Assembly: GCF_003240565.2 (NCBI RefSeq)
Contig: NZ_CP117257.1
Span: forward strand, 310,001 to 374,000
Reading direction: 5' to 3'
DNA from: Rhizobium tumorigenes
Lineage (GTDB): Bacteria; Pseudomonadota; Alphaproteobacteria; Rhizobiales; Rhizobiaceae
Length of the DNA stretch: 64,000 bases
Part shown: positions 46,083-56,486 of the stretch, piece after piece
Layout of the letters: each line of letters starts with the position of its first letter
Position numbering within the stretch: the first letter of the stretch is position 1
The notes under the pieces: model-generated
What the model saw: the letters and a program-made list of their open reading frames with translations, nothing else
Told to the model about the DNA's origin: nothing
Database searches by the model: none
Translations under genes and position numbers: made by a program

Positions 46083-46691
46083 ATGGGAATTCGAAAACCC
46101 ACTTTGTCTGTCGGGGAGGCCAGACGGCTTTCAGCCGCTCGACTCGAAATCGTGCATCCTCACTTGCCTGTTGCCCCCCAAAGTTTGGCCCGCGCGCAGC
46201 CGCGTGAAAAGCTCGACGAGGAAGATCGACGACCTTCCATTGCTATCGCCAAGCGTCATCACAGGCCTGCTCGACAATCGATACTCACCGTAGATGCCCT
46301 CAGTCCGACCACAGCCCCGGAAAAGATGCAGATCTTCCTTTCCGCACGGCCGCCCGCACCTGAGGTATCGGAGATATATGACAACCTGATCCGTCAATAT
46401 AGCCCTTCCAAATCGCTACAAATGATCTTGCGCCGTGCGCTTGGCGATTTTGAAAACATGCTGGCGGACGGATCGTTTCGCGCGGCTCCGAAGAGTTATC
46501 CTATCCCCCAAACTAATTCCGAAAAATCTATCATCGTTCAGACCTCCCGTATGTTCCCGGTACCGCTGCTCGAAGTCGCTCGAAATCATTTTGATCCGTT
46601 GGGATTGGAGACTACTCGGGCTTTTGGCCATAAGCTAGCGACCGCCGCGCTTGCATCTTTCTTTGCCGGAGAGAAGACAACTAAACGCTGA
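46083..46691 (+). CDS. virC2: VirC2
   Basis: 202 residues from ATG 46083 (GIRKPTLSVGEARRL). A GTG two codons earlier overlaps the virC1 stop but is not needed. The C-terminal half contains the ribbon-helix-helix DNA-binding region (PPAPEVSEIYDNLIRQYSPS, KSLQMILRRALGDFENML). VirC2 acts with VirC1 at overdrive in T-DNA processing. Intact. Confidence 0.94.
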   Translation: MGIRKPTLSVGEARRLSAARLEIVHPHLPVAPQSLARAQPREKLDEEDRRPSIAIAKRHHRPARQSILTVDALSPTTAPEKMQIFLSARPPAPEVSEIYDNLIRQYSPSKSLQMILRRALGDFENMLADGSFRAAPKSYPIPQTNSEKSIIVQTSRMFPVPLLEVARNHFDPLGLETTRAFGHKLATAALASFFAGEKTTKR

Positions 46692-46833
46692 TCCCTCAAA
46701 AGAAAGGGGCCCATCCGAACGCTCCTCGGTGTTAATGCGTTTGGATGAGAGCGAGGAGAGGCAGCTTTTTCAGGCCAAATATCAAACAGCTTACGTCAGG
46801 AACAGATCGCTAGTGGCGAAATGTACGGCTGCT

Positions 46834-47574
46834 TCAGGCCGCCATTACACCCCCATAGGAAACATTAACGTCAGCGTCAAAGAAGTAGCCAGCACCTCTT
46901 GCGGTCTTGATCAACTCAGGAGCCGTCGGATCCCCTTCAAGCTTTCGGCGCAGCCGCAAGATGAGGACATCAATGCTTCTATCATACACCTCCTCCTCGC
47001 GCACCCGACTGGCGACCAGGAGTTGCTCTCGGGAAAGGACGTCGCGCGGCTTCTCTAGGAAAGCAACCAGAAGGTTAAACTCACCTGCCGTAAGTTTCAC
47101 CTCATTTCCCTCTTCCGAAATTAAACGGCGTTGCCTCAGATTAAGCGTCCAGTCCGCGAAACAAAATGAACGTCGATCTTTCGTCCGCGCAACATTGGGC
47201 CGCGCACGCAATGCCACCCGGATGCGGGCTAGAAATTCGCGGGTTCCAAAAGGCTTGGCAATAAAATCGGTCGCTCCCAGCTCGAGCGCAACAACTTTGT
47301 CCGCCTCCTCGAGGCGAGCACCACTTATGATTATGATCGGAAGATCGGACTTTGTCGCTATACTACGAACGATGTCCAGTCCATCTTCGACACCCAAATT
47401 AAGATCGACGACCACGACATCGACAGTCTCGGAAGAGAGTACGCGATTGAATTGCTTGCTGTCAGCTACCGCGGTCACCTTCAAGGCATGAATCGTAAGA
47501 TACTCGACGATAAGATGACGCGTAGTGACATCGTCATCAATGACAAGAACGTGTTTCAAGGGTGCACCTTTCAA
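46834..47574 (-). CDS. virG: VirG response regulator
   Basis: 246 residues from TTG 47574; Agrobacterium VirG is known to start at TTG, and no ATG is suitably placed here. Receiver domain with the acidic pocket IDDD and phospho-acceptor Asp in VVVVDLNLG (residue 57), then a winged-helix OmpR-type output domain with LTAGEFNLLVAFLEKPRDVL and YDRSIDVLILRLRRKLEGD. It is activated by the VirA kinase and binds vir boxes. It sits between virC2 (convergent) and virB11 (same strand), as in Ti plasmids. Confidence 0.95.
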   Translation of the reverse strand: MKGAPLKHVLVIDDDVTTRHLIVEYLTIHALKVTAVADSKQFNRVLSSETVDVVVVDLNLGVEDGLDIVRSIATKSDLPIIIISGARLEEADKVVALELGATDFIAKPFGTREFLARIRVALRARPNVARTKDRRSFCFADWTLNLRQRRLISEEGNEVKLTAGEFNLLVAFLEKPRDVLSREQLLVASRVREEEVYDRSIDVLILRLRRKLEGDPTAPELIKTARGAGYFFDADVNVSYGGVMAA

Positions 47575-47711
47575 TCTTGGATCCTAGCCAGCCATTTGCA
47601 ACTCAACCAAACCAATGCATGCACGGGCTGTCCGCGCGAGACTTTGCTCGTCACTTTTTTCACTTACGGGCAAATCGGCAAATTCGTGCATGACAAAAAT
47701 GCAAACAAGAT

Positions 47712-47758
47712 GCTTCAATTTGATGACAAAGATTGCTGAGGATTGCTTCAAATGTAAT
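47712..47758. promoter_or_regulatory. Candidate vir boxes upstream of virG
   Basis: On the minus strand TCAAATTGAAGC (47712-47723) and on the plus strand TTCAAATGTAAT (47747-47758) each match the vir-box consensus at 10 of 12 positions. They lie 140-185 bases before the virG start, where autoactivation boxes are expected. Confidence 0.5.
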
Positions 47759-47794
47759 TTTTGCTATGTGGTACGCGATATTTCCGAGCAATTA

Positions 47795-48829
47795 CTACGT
47801 TTGGTTGAGGAAGTCGCCTATTGTCTCACCGCGCCGGCGTGCATCGGCTGCAAGCCAGATTTCGCCCACCTCGTAGACGTCATCGTAGGCACGGAAGGGT
47901 ATGATGACATCGATCGCCGTTGCGAGCATGTCAATCAGTGTGCGATCTTCCAAACCGGCCCCCTGCGCGCTACTTTTCACGAGCGAAAACAGCTTTTTGA
48001 AACCTTGAATGGGATTGGCGCCATGTATTGTGGAAATCGATCCTGGATGCCCTGAGACCACTTCGCTCAGATATGCCCAGGCGGCATCGTCGCGCATCTC
48101 GCCGAGCAATATTCGGTCAGGTCGCATGCGCAGACTAGCTTGAAGCAGGTCCTCAGCGGTCACCGCGCCCAGCCCAGCCCCATTTTTAGAATAACACAGC
48201 CTTACGTGGTTCTCATGTGGAATGACGAGCTCGAGCGTGTCCTCGATGGTGATAAGCCTTTCGTGCGGCGGGATTGCGCTGATCAAGGTCTTGCTCATCG
48301 TTGTCTTGCCGCTCCCGGTAGGGCCGCAAAGCAGCATCGTCAACCGCCCAACGACGCATGCGTGGAGAAACTTTTCCAGATCCCCGTTGTCATAGTGGCG
48401 AAGGATAGCTTCATCATGATGATCTCGGCGCTTTTTTCGGTTCTGCCACTGATTCCACATCGGAGCATTGTAACGGGACGAGACTTCTCTAAGACCAGAA
48501 ACACGGGAACTTGGCCGTCTAATCGTCAAACTTACGGTGCCCGACGGTACCGTCGGCGGCAGACAAATTTGCAGCCGCTCACCATCTGGAAGTTCAGTGG
48601 CGCAAAGTGGATTGCGTGGTCCAACATCCTGCTTTCTCAGCGCGCCTGCCAAAATAGCGATATCTTCAAGATCGTCATAGGAGACAGGCAAAGGGAACTT
48701 CGTGAAGGCGCCCGCTCGGCGCACAAATGCCTCTCCAGGTCGATTTATCGCAATTTCTTCGGTCCTCGGGTCATCGAGCCATTCCCAAATTGGCTTGAGA
48801 AGGATGCGTAGTTGTGGATGCACCTCCAT
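47795..48829 (-). CDS. virB11: VirB11 traffic ATPase
   Basis: 344 residues, cytoplasmic, hexameric in the family. Walker A CGPTGSGKTTMSK at 168-180, Asp box LITIEDTLELVIP, Walker B RILLGEMRDDAAW and His box SGHPGSISTIHG are all present. It powers pilus assembly and substrate passage. Last gene of the virB operon; 39 bases after virB10. Intact. Confidence 0.96.
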   Translation of the reverse strand: MEVHPQLRILLKPIWEWLDDPRTEEIAINRPGEAFVRRAGAFTKFPLPVSYDDLEDIAILAGALRKQDVGPRNPLCATELPDGERLQICLPPTVPSGTVSLTIRRPSSRVSGLREVSSRYNAPMWNQWQNRKKRRDHHDEAILRHYDNGDLEKFLHACVVGRLTMLLCGPTGSGKTTMSKTLISAIPPHERLITIEDTLELVIPHENHVRLCYSKNGAGLGAVTAEDLLQASLRMRPDRILLGEMRDDAAWAYLSEVVSGHPGSISTIHGANPIQGFKKLFSLVKSSAQGAGLEDRTLIDMLATAIDVIIPFRAYDDVYEVGEIWLAADARRRGETIGDFLNQT

Positions 48830-48868
48830 TTGTATTGTACCCCATTTGCAAGCGACGCGTTGAATTCG

Positions 48869-49996
48869 TTATGGGCGGCGATCCCGCCCGTGCGCCGCGC
48901 GGCCAGTCATACGAAGTTGGTATATGCCTGAGAAATCGAGGTCCCGTGCGACAAAAATGGAGACCGTATCGCCCTGATTTTTCTTCAGGGTTGGCGGTAT
49001 GTTGATGGTGGCCTTGAGGGCTGTGTCGGCCGTTTGTTCACCGTTATTCTGGAAGCTGTTGAAGCTCATCCCTCCGCCCGAGCTGCCAGCGTAGGTGCTC
49101 GCTGCCTGGAAGGCACCTTGGACGACACTCAAGAGCATGGCCCCGCTAAAGCGCTGCCAGAAGTGATTATCGACCGTGCCCGGCAAACCCGAACGACCGA
49201 GCTCGTCAGCGCTTGGTGATGCAAGCGAAATCATGGCATGATCGGGTGTCTCCGCACGATCCCAGAGGACAAAAACGCGCGCATCCCCCTGTTGTAGCCC
49301 GCGCTGGATCTCGCCGACGACGGTGGTGCCGCGATCGAGAAGCACAACGTTATTCGTTGTTCCACGAACATCCTGGGGTAACACGCATTTCACATAACCT
49401 GCCAAATTGGTGTCGATTGCCGTTTGCAAGATGCACGGGATAATCGTCCCTTCGGTCACCATGAAGTCGGGATGAGGCAAGAGCATAGCTCTGGTCGGCT
49501 GCAGCTCGGTGGGTTTCATGCGTATCGACAGATCATTCTCGGCGGACACTTCAACCTTGGGCAAAGGGCCGTCTTCCCCATTGCCTCCGCGTCCTCGATC
49601 CATTTCGCCCTGTTGAACGCGCTTGCTGGTTCCTTGATCACCACTGGTGTACGCAAAAATCGGTGTTTCTTCCGGACGCGGTTCATGCCGTTCCGGCTCA
49701 CTTCGCGCTTGTGGAGTCGGCTGAACAGCTTCCTGGGCAGGCAGAGGATCGGGCGTAACTGCAATCGGAACCGGATGAAATGGCTGGGTGTTCGTGGCGA
49801 TCATGGTTGACGGCGGTGCGTTCCCGTTTTCCTTCTTTTGACGCCCGCCAAGCCAAATGAGGCTAAGGGATAGCGCGAGAACGACACCTCCTACCATCAA
49901 CTTTTGAGACCCCGAAAGGCGCCGGCGATGTGTGTCGGAGACCAGCGACCCGGACGCATCGACATCATGCGCCGATTGCTGATTGTCGTCGTTCAT
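48869..49996 (-). CDS. virB10: VirB10 energy-sensing channel protein
   Basis: 375 residues. N-terminal cytoplasmic tail, one membrane helix ([19 protein letters not shown], about 33-51), a Pro-rich periplasmic linker and a C-terminal beta-barrel domain ([28 protein letters not shown]). It spans both membranes in the T4SS core. Overlaps virB9 by four bases. Intact. Confidence 0.95.
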   Translation of the reverse strand: MNDDNQQSAHDVDASGSLVSDTHRRRLSGSQKLMVGGVVLALSLSLIWLGGRQKKENGNAPPSTMIATNTQPFHPVPIAVTPDPLPAQEAVQPTPQARSEPERHEPRPEETPIFAYTSGDQGTSKRVQQGEMDRGRGGNGEDGPLPKVEVSAENDLSIRMKPTELQPTRAMLLPHPDFMVTEGTIIPCILQTAIDTNLAGYVKCVLPQDVRGTTNNVVLLDRGTTVVGEIQRGLQQGDARVFVLWDRAETPDHAMISLASPSADELGRSGLPGTVDNHFWQRFSGAMLLSVVQGAFQAASTYAGSSGGGMSFNSFQNNGEQTADTALKATINIPPTLKKNQGDTVSIFVARDLDFSGIYQLRMTGRAAHGRDRRP

Positions 49997-50874
49997 CGTC
50001 TCGCCTCCTTTAGGATGCGCTTCACATCAGGCCTCACAGTGCCTGTCTCCGGCTTGCGGCCGACGGGATCGTAAGCAGTATTCCAAATGCATAGTACCGT
50101 TTGGCCATCCCTCAGACGCCAACCACGGGAAACCGAAGAAATCTCGACATAGCTCCCTTTGACTGAATAGTTGGCGACAGCTTCCTTGCCATCCGGACTG
50201 ATCGTGTAGATGGACGGCATGCGTACATTGCCTGGGAAGTGAAATACCGTCGTAAATCCATCGTCGAAGATTTCGAGCGGCAACAACGAGCGATCGCCTT
50301 GGGCGACATAGTGCCAATTCTTGTCCCCGGCACCAACGGTCGTGGAAGGCTGATCCAACAGATCCTCCGCCCTCCGTTGATATTGTGCGTCCGCACGTAG
50401 ACGGTCTGCAACAGCCTTCTCTTGTGCCTCCTTCCGGCGAGCCGCCGCGTCATCGGCAGGGTAAGCAAATTGTACGCTGTAGTAGAGATCGGCCTGCTCT
50501 TTATCGAGGTGCGGCAGCGTCTTGGATGAGATGCTGAAAACGTAGCGTCGCATACCGGCGTCGCTCGCGGTTAGCACGACCACTGGCTGGGGCGGAAGAA
50601 CCTGGCTAGCCTTGAAGAATAGATAATTTCCGCGCGGAAGGGCCGCGAGATCTTTGCTATTGGAAACGGCAACTGCGGTCACCGTTTCGTTAGCCCCGAA
50701 TGTAACAACCAAAGTTGCTCCAACCGCCGTCGAAAGGCGCACCACTTGATCGGGATTGTAAGCCAGATAACGCATGCGCGGATCAAGTCTGCCCGCGGTT
50801 GGCGCGTCTTCAGCCTTTGCGCCAATCGCTGCGAGGAGTATGCATGCCAAAGTGAGAAATGCTTTTTTCGTCAT
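49993..50874 (-). CDS. virB9: VirB9 outer-membrane core protein
   Basis: 293 residues with a signal peptide ([20 protein letters not shown]). The N-terminal domain shows [17 protein letters not shown] and the C-terminal domain shows [19 protein letters not shown], the segment that binds VirB7 and forms the outer ring. Four-base overlaps with both neighbours. Intact. Confidence 0.95.
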   Translation of the reverse strand: MTKKAFLTLACILLAAIGAKAEDAPTAGRLDPRMRYLAYNPDQVVRLSTAVGATLVVTFGANETVTAVAVSNSKDLAALPRGNYLFFKASQVLPPQPVVVLTASDAGMRRYVFSISSKTLPHLDKEQADLYYSVQFAYPADDAAARRKEAQEKAVADRLRADAQYQRRAEDLLDQPSTTVGAGDKNWHYVAQGDRSLLPLEIFDDGFTTVFHFPGNVRMPSIYTISPDGKEAVANYSVKGSYVEISSVSRGWRLRDGQTVLCIWNTAYDPVGRKPETGTVRPDVKRILKEARR

Positions 50875-51584
50875 GGTTCGCCGTGGCCTACGTTCAAAAC
50901 GGTATCTTCCGATGTCTGGTAGGAGGTGACAACCAAGCCTCCCGGATTGGTCAACCTCAATCTACCGGGCAAGCTGGTCACCTTTTCATAGCGAACTGTG
51001 GCAGTCCAAGTACTCACGACCGGCATTTTGCCGTCAACGACGAGGGTTCGTTTATACCGGATTTGCTGCACACCCGGGGTGACATCATTTGAAGCGATGT
51101 GTTCGACCGCCAGCCTACCGCGTTTCCCGAGGATGACCTGAGGGGAACTTGGGTTAGGATAGTTGAAGAATTGCTGATAATCTTGGCGCACTGTCGGGGC
51201 GCTGAAGTTCGATACCAGGTCATAGGCGTACTGAACGCTATCGGCATCATAACTCTCGCGCAACCGAACATATTCCCACAGTGAGGCGTTAACGACGGCC
51301 TCCTCTTGTGTTGCCGGCAGTCGGGAGACGGATACCTCGCTGTCGACTGTTCCGTCCGGCCGTACCCATAGGTATACCGGCACGAGCCTGATCAGCGGCA
51401 CCATGGTAGCAATGGTGAACGCCTGGGCAACATTCCCCAAGATAGCTACGGTTGCGACAGCTGCAATGACCTTGGAGAGACGCCGCGCTGATTTGGCACG
51501 CGCAGTTTGAAAGGATTCCACTTCCTTATAGTGCTCAGCCAGGGTTTCCCGCCCTACCAGCAAGGCGTATTCAGACCCCTTCAT
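50871..51584 (-). CDS. virB8: VirB8 inner-membrane assembly protein
   Basis: 237 residues from ATG 51584, which overlaps the virB7 coding end. One membrane helix (about 40-65, VIAAVATVAILGNVAQAF) and a periplasmic NTF2-like domain (ASLWEYVRLRESYD, DYQQFFNYPNPSSPQ). Nucleates the channel. A longer in-frame start upstream lacks homology. Confidence 0.95.
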   Translation of the reverse strand: MKGSEYALLVGRETLAEHYKEVESFQTARAKSARRLSKVIAAVATVAILGNVAQAFTIATMVPLIRLVPVYLWVRPDGTVDSEVSVSRLPATQEEAVVNASLWEYVRLRESYDADSVQYAYDLVSNFSAPTVRQDYQQFFNYPNPSSPQVILGKRGRLAVEHIASNDVTPGVQQIRYKRTLVVDGKMPVVSTWTATVRYEKVTSLPGRLRLTNPGGLVVTSYQTSEDTVLNVGHGEP

Positions 51585-51738
51585 GGCGTCCACCCGCGTT
51601 GCTGCGCTGAAGATCTGACGGCAGAGGCTGCCAACGCCCCACATTTAGCGGGAATATTGGGCCTTTGCAGCTCGCCAATTTGTCGTTTGTCTGGCAGCCA
51701 GTTAAAGCGAGTGCCAGACACAGCAGGCAATATTTCAT
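51571..51738 (-). CDS. virB7: VirB7 lipoprotein
   Basis: 55 residues. Signal peptide ends with lipobox LTGC, so Cys15 becomes acylated. The second Cys (LASCKGPIFPL) is the one that disulphide-bonds to VirB9 in Agrobacterium. Length and sequence agree with Agrobacterium VirB7. Starts at ATG 51738 and overlaps virB8 by 14 bases. Confidence 0.94.
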   Translation of the reverse strand: MKYCLLCLALALTGCQTNDKLASCKGPIFPLNVGRWQPLPSDLQRSNAGGRHEGV

Positions 51739-51773
51739 AAAGTTTCTCCATTGACGCGATTTTTTCGCGCGAC

Positions 51774-52661
51774 CTAGCGTCGCTCTACGTGAGCGAAGCG
51801 GCGGTACACACTGTTGGCAGATTGGGTCGCGCCGCTCCAATAGCTGCCTCCAATGTTGCCGGCGATCGCCGGCAAAGCGACAATGAGCGCGTCACCGGTG
51901 AGAAAGAACATGTCGAGTTCGTAAAGACCAATGATCTTAGCCGCGGTCGTCCCGGCAAGAGTAATGACACCGAGCATAAGGGTGAGCGCAGTCGCTTCGG
52001 TTAGAATGACTATCGTCGCAACGAGGTTTAGCAGGAGGAGCAGGAGACCATAGGTGACAAGTTGCCCGATCCACTTGGCCGCAATGTCGCGAGTGCGATC
52101 AAAGATATATCCTATAAGGATCAGCGGACCGATCGCCAAAAGCACTTTCGTCAGAATTCCGACAGCGTCATAGATTCCAAACGCAGACCAGAGTGTGCCG
52201 TAAAAGACCCACTGAGCCCCCTGAAAAGCAAGGATGTCCTGATCGTTCATCGGCCCAATTTCAGATGCAATTTTCTGAAATGCGGCTTGGGTTAGGGCAA
52301 ACATTGTATCCAGCTGAGTGGGTATCGTCTGCAGTGGAAGGCCGCTGCCACTAAACTTCTGAACAAAGTTCGGAATAGTCTCTTCAAAGACTGAAACAAC
52401 GTAATCGTGGTAGTTTGCCTGCCCGACTATAAGGGCAACAACGACAGTGACCGTGATCACGCGTGTGATGCCGCCCCGCACCTCGATTTCGCCACGCATG
52501 ACTAGAATACCTTGGACCATAATCCAAAGGGTGACACAAGCGATCAATGGCGCGCTTACCGCCTCCTGAATCGTCCCCAGCATCGTGTCCAGGCTTGTTG
52601 TAAAGGCTAAATCGAAGATCGTATGAATGGATGTGAACGGCGCCGGAATCGTGAAGTTCAT
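51774..52661 (-). CDS. virB6: VirB6 polytopic inner-membrane protein
   Basis: 295 residues from ATG 52661 (NFTIPAPFTSIHTIFD), the length of the Agrobacterium protein. Five or more membrane segments are visible (for example VIVGQAN region, VLLAIGPLILIGYIF, LLLLLNLVATIVIL). Substrate DNA contacts it during transfer. An upstream in-frame extension is not homologous. A gap of 85 bases separates it from virB5. Confidence 0.94.
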   Translation of the reverse strand: MNFTIPAPFTSIHTIFDLAFTTSLDTMLGTIQEAVSAPLIACVTLWIMVQGILVMRGEIEVRGGITRVITVTVVVALIVGQANYHDYVVSVFEETIPNFVQKFSGSGLPLQTIPTQLDTMFALTQAAFQKIASEIGPMNDQDILAFQGAQWVFYGTLWSAFGIYDAVGILTKVLLAIGPLILIGYIFDRTRDIAAKWIGQLVTYGLLLLLLNLVATIVILTEATALTLMLGVITLAGTTAAKIIGLYELDMFFLTGDALIVALPAIAGNIGGSYWSGATQSANSVYRRFAHVERR

Positions 52662-52746
52662 CGTTTGGACCTGATCTTGACTGGCTTCGCTGAATGAACA
52701 CGCACCCTGAAATGCCCAGATGGGAGGCACGAATAAATTGCCTGTC

Positions 52747-53409
52747 TCAGGGGACCACCCCAAAAATGGTAGCGGTCTTTTGATGCTCTTTGCGTTGAGC
52801 GGCCGCCTCTTCCGCCTCATGAAGGCCAGCCTGCGCGGTGGTCATCGTTAACAAGCTGGTCGCCTGGATATTTTGAATCATTGCGTCGTGAATCTGCTTG
52901 AGAAGCAGACCGTTGGTGACAGTTGCCTGCATGATGTTGTGAGAACGAGAAAGCTGTGCTGTGGTCTCGGCATTCGCCGTCAAGCGCTTGTCCATCGCCT
53001 CCAGGTTGTCAGCTGCAATACCGGTACTATTCGCAGAACCTGTTATCTGCGACCGCAAAAGCTCCCCTTCTGCATCGCCACCAACTACAGCACGATCTGC
53101 ATCATCGGTGATCGTATGAGCCGTGGTCGACATAGGCATCCGCGCCGAAAACATCTCCTTGTCCAGCTCTCTGGTTGAGGGATACTGATTTTTCTGGTTG
53201 AGCGAAGTTAGCAGGCCGGTGACGCCATATGCCGACGTTAACATTGCCACCATCGTTATGGTCTGTTCAAGATTAGCCGCAGTCTCGAGCGCCGTCGCCA
53301 GCGTCTCAGCTTCCGTCGCCGGATCACTAACAACGAACTGCGCTCGCGCAGGTCCTACCGAAAGAAGGCTGACGGCCAGGGCCGCAGCAGCGAATTGCGT
53401 GGCCTTCAT
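52747..53409 (-). CDS. virB5: VirB5 minor pilin
   Basis: 220 residues from ATG 53409. Signal peptide cleaved near ARAQF; then the helical VirB5 body with DPATEAETLATALE, NGLLLKQIHDAMI and the C-terminal EAEEAAAQRKEHQKT. It sits at the pilus tip and aids host contact. Intact; longer starts upstream lack homology. Confidence 0.94.
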   Translation of the reverse strand: MKATQFAAAALAVSLLSVGPARAQFVVSDPATEAETLATALETAANLEQTITMVAMLTSAYGVTGLLTSLNQKNQYPSTRELDKEMFSARMPMSTTAHTITDDADRAVVGGDAEGELLRSQITGSANSTGIAADNLEAMDKRLTANAETTAQLSRSHNIMQATVTNGLLLKQIHDAMIQNIQATSLLTMTTAQAGLHEAEEAAAQRKEHQKTATIFGVVP

Positions 53410-53425
53410 AGCTTTCCACCTTTCA

Positions 53426-55795
53426 TCAATCTCTTGCCTCGTGGTAACGGGCCATGAATTCGCTGAGCCACGCGGACGGGTCGTCCCCCTGCACTTCGCG
53501 AAGCTGATCTGCAAATCGCAACGTGTTGGCGCGTCCCGAAAGAACGGCGACATATTCGCGCATTTCCCGCAGATCGAATTCGCAGATGACGCTTCCGCTC
53601 TCTCGTTTAAGCAAAAACTTCCGATTACCTACTGCCATGTCTTCGCGGATCGCCTGAAATTCCTTTTCAGTACACTTCAGTCCGTCGATATAAGCCGATC
53701 GATCTGCCGTCGGTGAAGGATAGAAGATCTTCGTCATGCATTGCGCGACGAGACTGGCGCCTAGTTGCGATTCCAGAACATGCTCAGGCTGCTGTGTTGC
53801 CAGTATCAGCATCCCATTGTTCTTGCGAACGGTAAGCAGAAACTTGTCGATGACCGCTGAAAATTTAGGGTTTAGCAAATAGGCGCGAAACTCATCGCAA
53901 CTCATCACAAAGCGACGGCCGTCGACCATGGCGCCAATGCGGTGCAAAAGATATGCCGCGGCGGGCGCGCATACTTCCTCATATTCGAGAAGATGCGTCA
54001 TATCGAAGCCTGTAATCGAGGGATCCAACTTTACTTCGTCGAGCTCGCCGTCGAAGGCCCAGCCCAGTGCGTTGCCACGGCACCACCGTTGGAGTCGCGC
54101 TCCCGCACCTTCGGCGGGTCCATGCAACAGAAATTCGCGTAACCCGGCGATTGAGCGCATATGTGGATCAAACGAGAGCTGTCGATGGATGCCCCGCACC
54201 AGACGGCGATTCTCCTCGGGGGATATTCCTCCGCGGCCATCGCTCTCAATGAGCGCCACGATCCATTCGCGCAGAAAATCATGAGAGGTCGCTGTATTTT
54301 CCAGGCCACGCAATGGCGCCAATCCGCTCGGCATTCCTCTGCGGAGTGCCAAATATGTTCCTCCAGTCGCGCGAACCAGCAGCTCACCGCCGCGGTCCTT
54401 ATCGAAGAAGACAATCGTACCAGCGCGGTCGACCATGCTCTGCTCGAGCATGGCGAGGATAAAGGTCATGAGCGTTGTCTTACCCCTCCCGATGGGACCG
54501 AATATTGCCGTCATGCCAACATCGTGCTCATGCGGGATGTAGTCAAAAGGCGTTCCACCATTGGTGCGAAAGCGTGCAATCGCCTCGCCCCAATGACCTG
54601 ACCCAGAACCCTCGGGAAAATTCTCGAATGAGACCAAACCTGCGAAGTTGCGCGAAGTGATCGCTCCCGGACGCGTACGCCACTTATAGTTGCCTGGTAG
54701 CTGCGACCAATAAGCCGCCTCCATGCCGATGCCCTCTTGGACAACAACGGCTCCGGCATCCGCCAATCGCGTCCGGGCCCGCGCACCTCTATCGGCCAGA
54801 CTATTGAGATCATTTGCATATAGGCAAAGACTCAAATGATGCGACCCCATAACGAATTCGTTGCTCGCCAGGGCGTCCTCCGCCTCAGATAATTTGCTGA
54901 TTTGGGTGACGGCTTTGTCGCCAGAACTCAACATCTGGCTGGACTTGAGGCTGAGCTTCGCGTGGGCTTGAGCGCGAGTCAGGAACGAGAAGCTCTGTGT
55001 CAGAACAAGCGGAAAATCGAGTGACAGTAGCGCGTTGAGCATACCCGGTCGCGTCCGCGCAGGGTATTCGCGAAACGAGTAAATAGATCCAACGTAACTG
55101 TCTCTCGGGGTTCGGATCTCGAGTCCTCGCTTGCCGCAAATAACTCGGTCGGTATAAATCGAGGCGCCGAGCGAACCGCTAACGACCGGAACCGGCGCGA
55201 ATCGACCAGTCATTATTAGCCGCAGGGCTTCTCCAACTTCCGTGAAAAGCACATCTTGCTTCTCACGAATACCGAGACGGCGCAGGCCGTACGCTTCGAG
55301 AGCGCCAGCGACAACATGCCAGAGATCTTCCAGATTCCTGATTTGACTTGCGAGATCGTTTTCCTTTTTCCTATAGAGTTTACCGAACCTCTTCCTCACT
55401 TTGCCAAGCATGGCCTGGGGGAGCACGATCAGCGTAAGGAAATGGTCATTGCGAAGTAGTTTTCCGGAGAGAACTCGCTCCTCAAAAGCTTCGTTCAGAC
55501 TTGCGGAAAAATCGCTGCGGAAATGTCGCGCAGGTGATGGCGGCACATCGTCATGACGTACGAGGTGAGCATATATTGACACATGATCATCAGCGATATT
55601 GCGCAGAAGGGTATTAAATGCACGGCAACGTGCATTTCTCAGTTCGGCATCTTCGAGTTCGAAGGCCACGCCCCTAACATGCGCCATCGTCATGATCGAT
55701 CCATCTTCTAGAAGGACAACATGGTCGCTGAGGTGCCCGACATAGGGTAGATAAACCTCACCAGACCTTTCGGTCGTGCCACTTGCGCCGAGCAT
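53426..55795 (-). CDS. virB4: VirB4 traffic ATPase
   Basis: 789 residues, same as in Agrobacterium. N-terminal membrane-associated CagE/VirB4 region (SLNEAFEERVLSGKLLRND), Walker A FGPIGRGKTTLM near residue 435, Walker B MSCDEFRAYLL near 635, and the conserved LILATQQPEHVL. Energises pilin extraction and transfer. Overlaps virB3 by one base. Intact. Confidence 0.96.
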   Translation of the reverse strand: MLGASGTTERSGEVYLPYVGHLSDHVVLLEDGSIMTMAHVRGVAFELEDAELRNARCRAFNTLLRNIADDHVSIYAHLVRHDDVPPSPARHFRSDFSASLNEAFEERVLSGKLLRNDHFLTLIVLPQAMLGKVRKRFGKLYRKKENDLASQIRNLEDLWHVVAGALEAYGLRRLGIREKQDVLFTEVGEALRLIMTGRFAPVPVVSGSLGASIYTDRVICGKRGLEIRTPRDSYVGSIYSFREYPARTRPGMLNALLSLDFPLVLTQSFSFLTRAQAHAKLSLKSSQMLSSGDKAVTQISKLSEAEDALASNEFVMGSHHLSLCLYANDLNSLADRGARARTRLADAGAVVVQEGIGMEAAYWSQLPGNYKWRTRPGAITSRNFAGLVSFENFPEGSGSGHWGEAIARFRTNGGTPFDYIPHEHDVGMTAIFGPIGRGKTTLMTFILAMLEQSMVDRAGTIVFFDKDRGGELLVRATGGTYLALRRGMPSGLAPLRGLENTATSHDFLREWIVALIESDGRGGISPEENRRLVRGIHRQLSFDPHMRSIAGLREFLLHGPAEGAGARLQRWCRGNALGWAFDGELDEVKLDPSITGFDMTHLLEYEEVCAPAAAYLLHRIGAMVDGRRFVMSCDEFRAYLLNPKFSAVIDKFLLTVRKNNGMLILATQQPEHVLESQLGASLVAQCMTKIFYPSPTADRSAYIDGLKCTEKEFQAIREDMAVGNRKFLLKRESGSVICEFDLREMREYVAVLSGRANTLRFADQLREVQGDDPSAWLSEFMARYHEARD

Positions 55796-56121
55796 TACGT
55801 CATTCCCCTCCCTCGCGCGGGAACCTTGATCGGATTTGGGCTAACGCTTGCGCCGCCCCAAATCAGACCATCAATGCTCCTTCCCGCGGTTTGCAAAAAC
55901 AGTAGAACGACGCTGGCCGCATTATAGTCTCTTTCCACAACAAGCCGCGCTCCGAACCACAATGGCACGACAACGACTTCGTACAGCGGGTTCTGAACGA
56001 TAACGATGACAAAGCCCGCAAACATCATGAATAGCCCTGCCAATGTCAGTGGCACCCCAAGAAACAATGCGGGCCGTGTCGCCGCCAGGTAAAGGGTCGC
56101 TTCTTCTAGCCGATCATTCAT
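55795..56121 (-). CDS. virB3: VirB3 inner-membrane protein
   Basis: 108 residues with a strong N-terminal membrane hairpin (LFLGVPLTLAGLFMMFAGF and VIVIVQNPLYEVVVVP). Works with VirB4 in pilus assembly. One-base overlaps with virB2 and virB4. Confidence 0.94.
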   Translation of the reverse strand: MNDRLEEATLYLAATRPALFLGVPLTLAGLFMMFAGFVIVIVQNPLYEVVVVPLWFGARLVVERDYNAASVVLLFLQTAGRSIDGLIWGGASVSPNPIKVPARGRGMT

Positions 56122-56486
56122 CAGCCACCGCCAGTCAGCGTTTTGCCGAGGAAGCTAGCTCCAAACATGATGACAATGCCGCCGACAACACCGGCAACGA
56201 GACCGAGCGAAGCGCGCCCAAACATCCAGGAAATTCCGATGGCCACGATGCCAAGAACAGCGAGTGACTGACCGAACGGACCAAGGATAAACGTGCATAT
56301 GTTATTGACCATTGTGGCTGGGTCAGTGCCGCCACCTGCAGCTTGAGCTGCGGCCGGTCCAGAGGAGAAAATACTCCACCCCATTGCACCACCCACGCTC
56401 GGCGCATAGCCAGATACCATGCGCGTCACCGCGTTCGATACGGAGAGGCGATTCAAATGTACAAAGTATCTTTCATAGCATCTCAT
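56121..56486 (-). CDS. virB2: VirB2 major pilin
   Basis: 121 residues, as in Agrobacterium. Long signal region ends near PAAAQAAGGG, where cleavage would yield a mature pilin of about 74 residues with two membrane helices (FGQSLAVLGIVAIGISWMF and LGLVAGVVGGIVIMFGASF). The mature pilin is cyclised in Agrobacterium. Start overlaps the virB1 stop (TAATG). Confidence 0.95.
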   Translation of the reverse strand: MRCYERYFVHLNRLSVSNAVTRMVSGYAPSVGGAMGWSIFSSGPAAAQAAGGGTDPATMVNNICTFILGPFGQSLAVLGIVAIGISWMFGRASLGLVAGVVGGIVIMFGASFLGKTLTGGG